From: an uncultured Bacteroides sp.
GTDB lineage: Bacteria > Bacteroidota > Bacteroidia > Bacteroidales > Bacteroidaceae
Direction: 5' to 3'
DNA length: 64,000 bases
Assembly (NCBI GenBank): GCA_900556625.1
Contig: USPQ01000006.1
Coordinates: forward strand, 1-64,000
The stretch's first letter is position 1; every line of letters starts with the position of its first letter. A model generated the notes under the pieces. The model saw only the letters and a program-made list of their open reading frames with translations, did no database searches and was not told the DNA's origin. A program made the position numbers and the translations under genes. Positions 63,963-64,000 of the stretch are shown here, one piece after another.

Positions 63963-63970
63963 CAAAGGTA
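63963..63970 (-). promoter_or_regulatory. -7 promoter box (TACCTTTG) for the GH35-GH43-GH51-GH97 arm
   Basis: Read leftward TACCTTTG, full match to TAnnTTTG, 34 bases before ATG 63928. Confidence 0.7.
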
Positions 63971-64000
63971 GGCGATTCACCTAAATCCGAGGGCATAATT

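Overview
The window comes from a gut Bacteroides chromosome (order Bacteroidales). The evidence is the gene content (paired SusC/SusD proteins, a one-piece hybrid two-component regulator, N-succinylornithine carbamoyltransferase, NigD-like and TonB-linked lipoproteins) and the promoters: about seventeen genes are preceded by the Bacteroides -7 box TAnnTTTG, and several of these boxes settle the start codon. From memory, the order (bamA, proBA, argF', efp, pta-ackA, then an arabinogalactan locus) resembles the BT3674-BT3730 part of B. thetaiotaomicron. I could not check this, and the sugar-use locus here clearly differs in content.

Bases 1-30,850 are mostly housekeeping. Rightward genes are ribD, a lipoprotein, uppS-bamA-skp-skp, murI, a DUF2007 protein, proB-proA-argF' and an exported protein. 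A leftward operon follows (PASTA protein, rluD, ddl, acyltransferase, NigD-like lipoprotein, rhodanese lipoprotein). Then come rpmH and efp from divergent promoters, an alkaline phosphatase, lpxH with a DUF59 protein, radC, a glycosyltransferase, pta-ackA divergent from lrgA-lrgB, a DUF2156 protein, a TonB-C/DUF4488 protein and a GNAT protein.

Bases 30,856-63,970 form a large polysaccharide utilization locus. One leftward arm (promoter near 49,990) encodes two SusC/SusD pairs, a surface lipoprotein, a DUF1735-GH16 lipoprotein and a GH16-GH43 fusion. An internal promoter near 35,640 drives DUF2264, GH43, a GH145-like propeller and GH105. The regulator (1384 residues) lies just upstream, with a divergent GH43 gene. 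A second leftward arm (promoter near 63,970) encodes GH35, GH43, GH51 and GH97. Beta-1,3-galactan-type enzymes combined with galactosidase, arabinofuranosidase, rhamnose and unsaturated-uronate enzymes point to type II arabinogalactan (plant arabinogalactan protein or gum arabic) as the substrate.

The least explained structure is non-coding. Two intergenic arrays, 33 kb apart, consist of GAAAC...GTTTC palindromes repeated at exactly 22-bp spacing, with unrelated 7-8 nt spacers and paired base changes that keep the dyads. No mobile element, CRISPR array, tRNA, rRNA or phage gene was seen.
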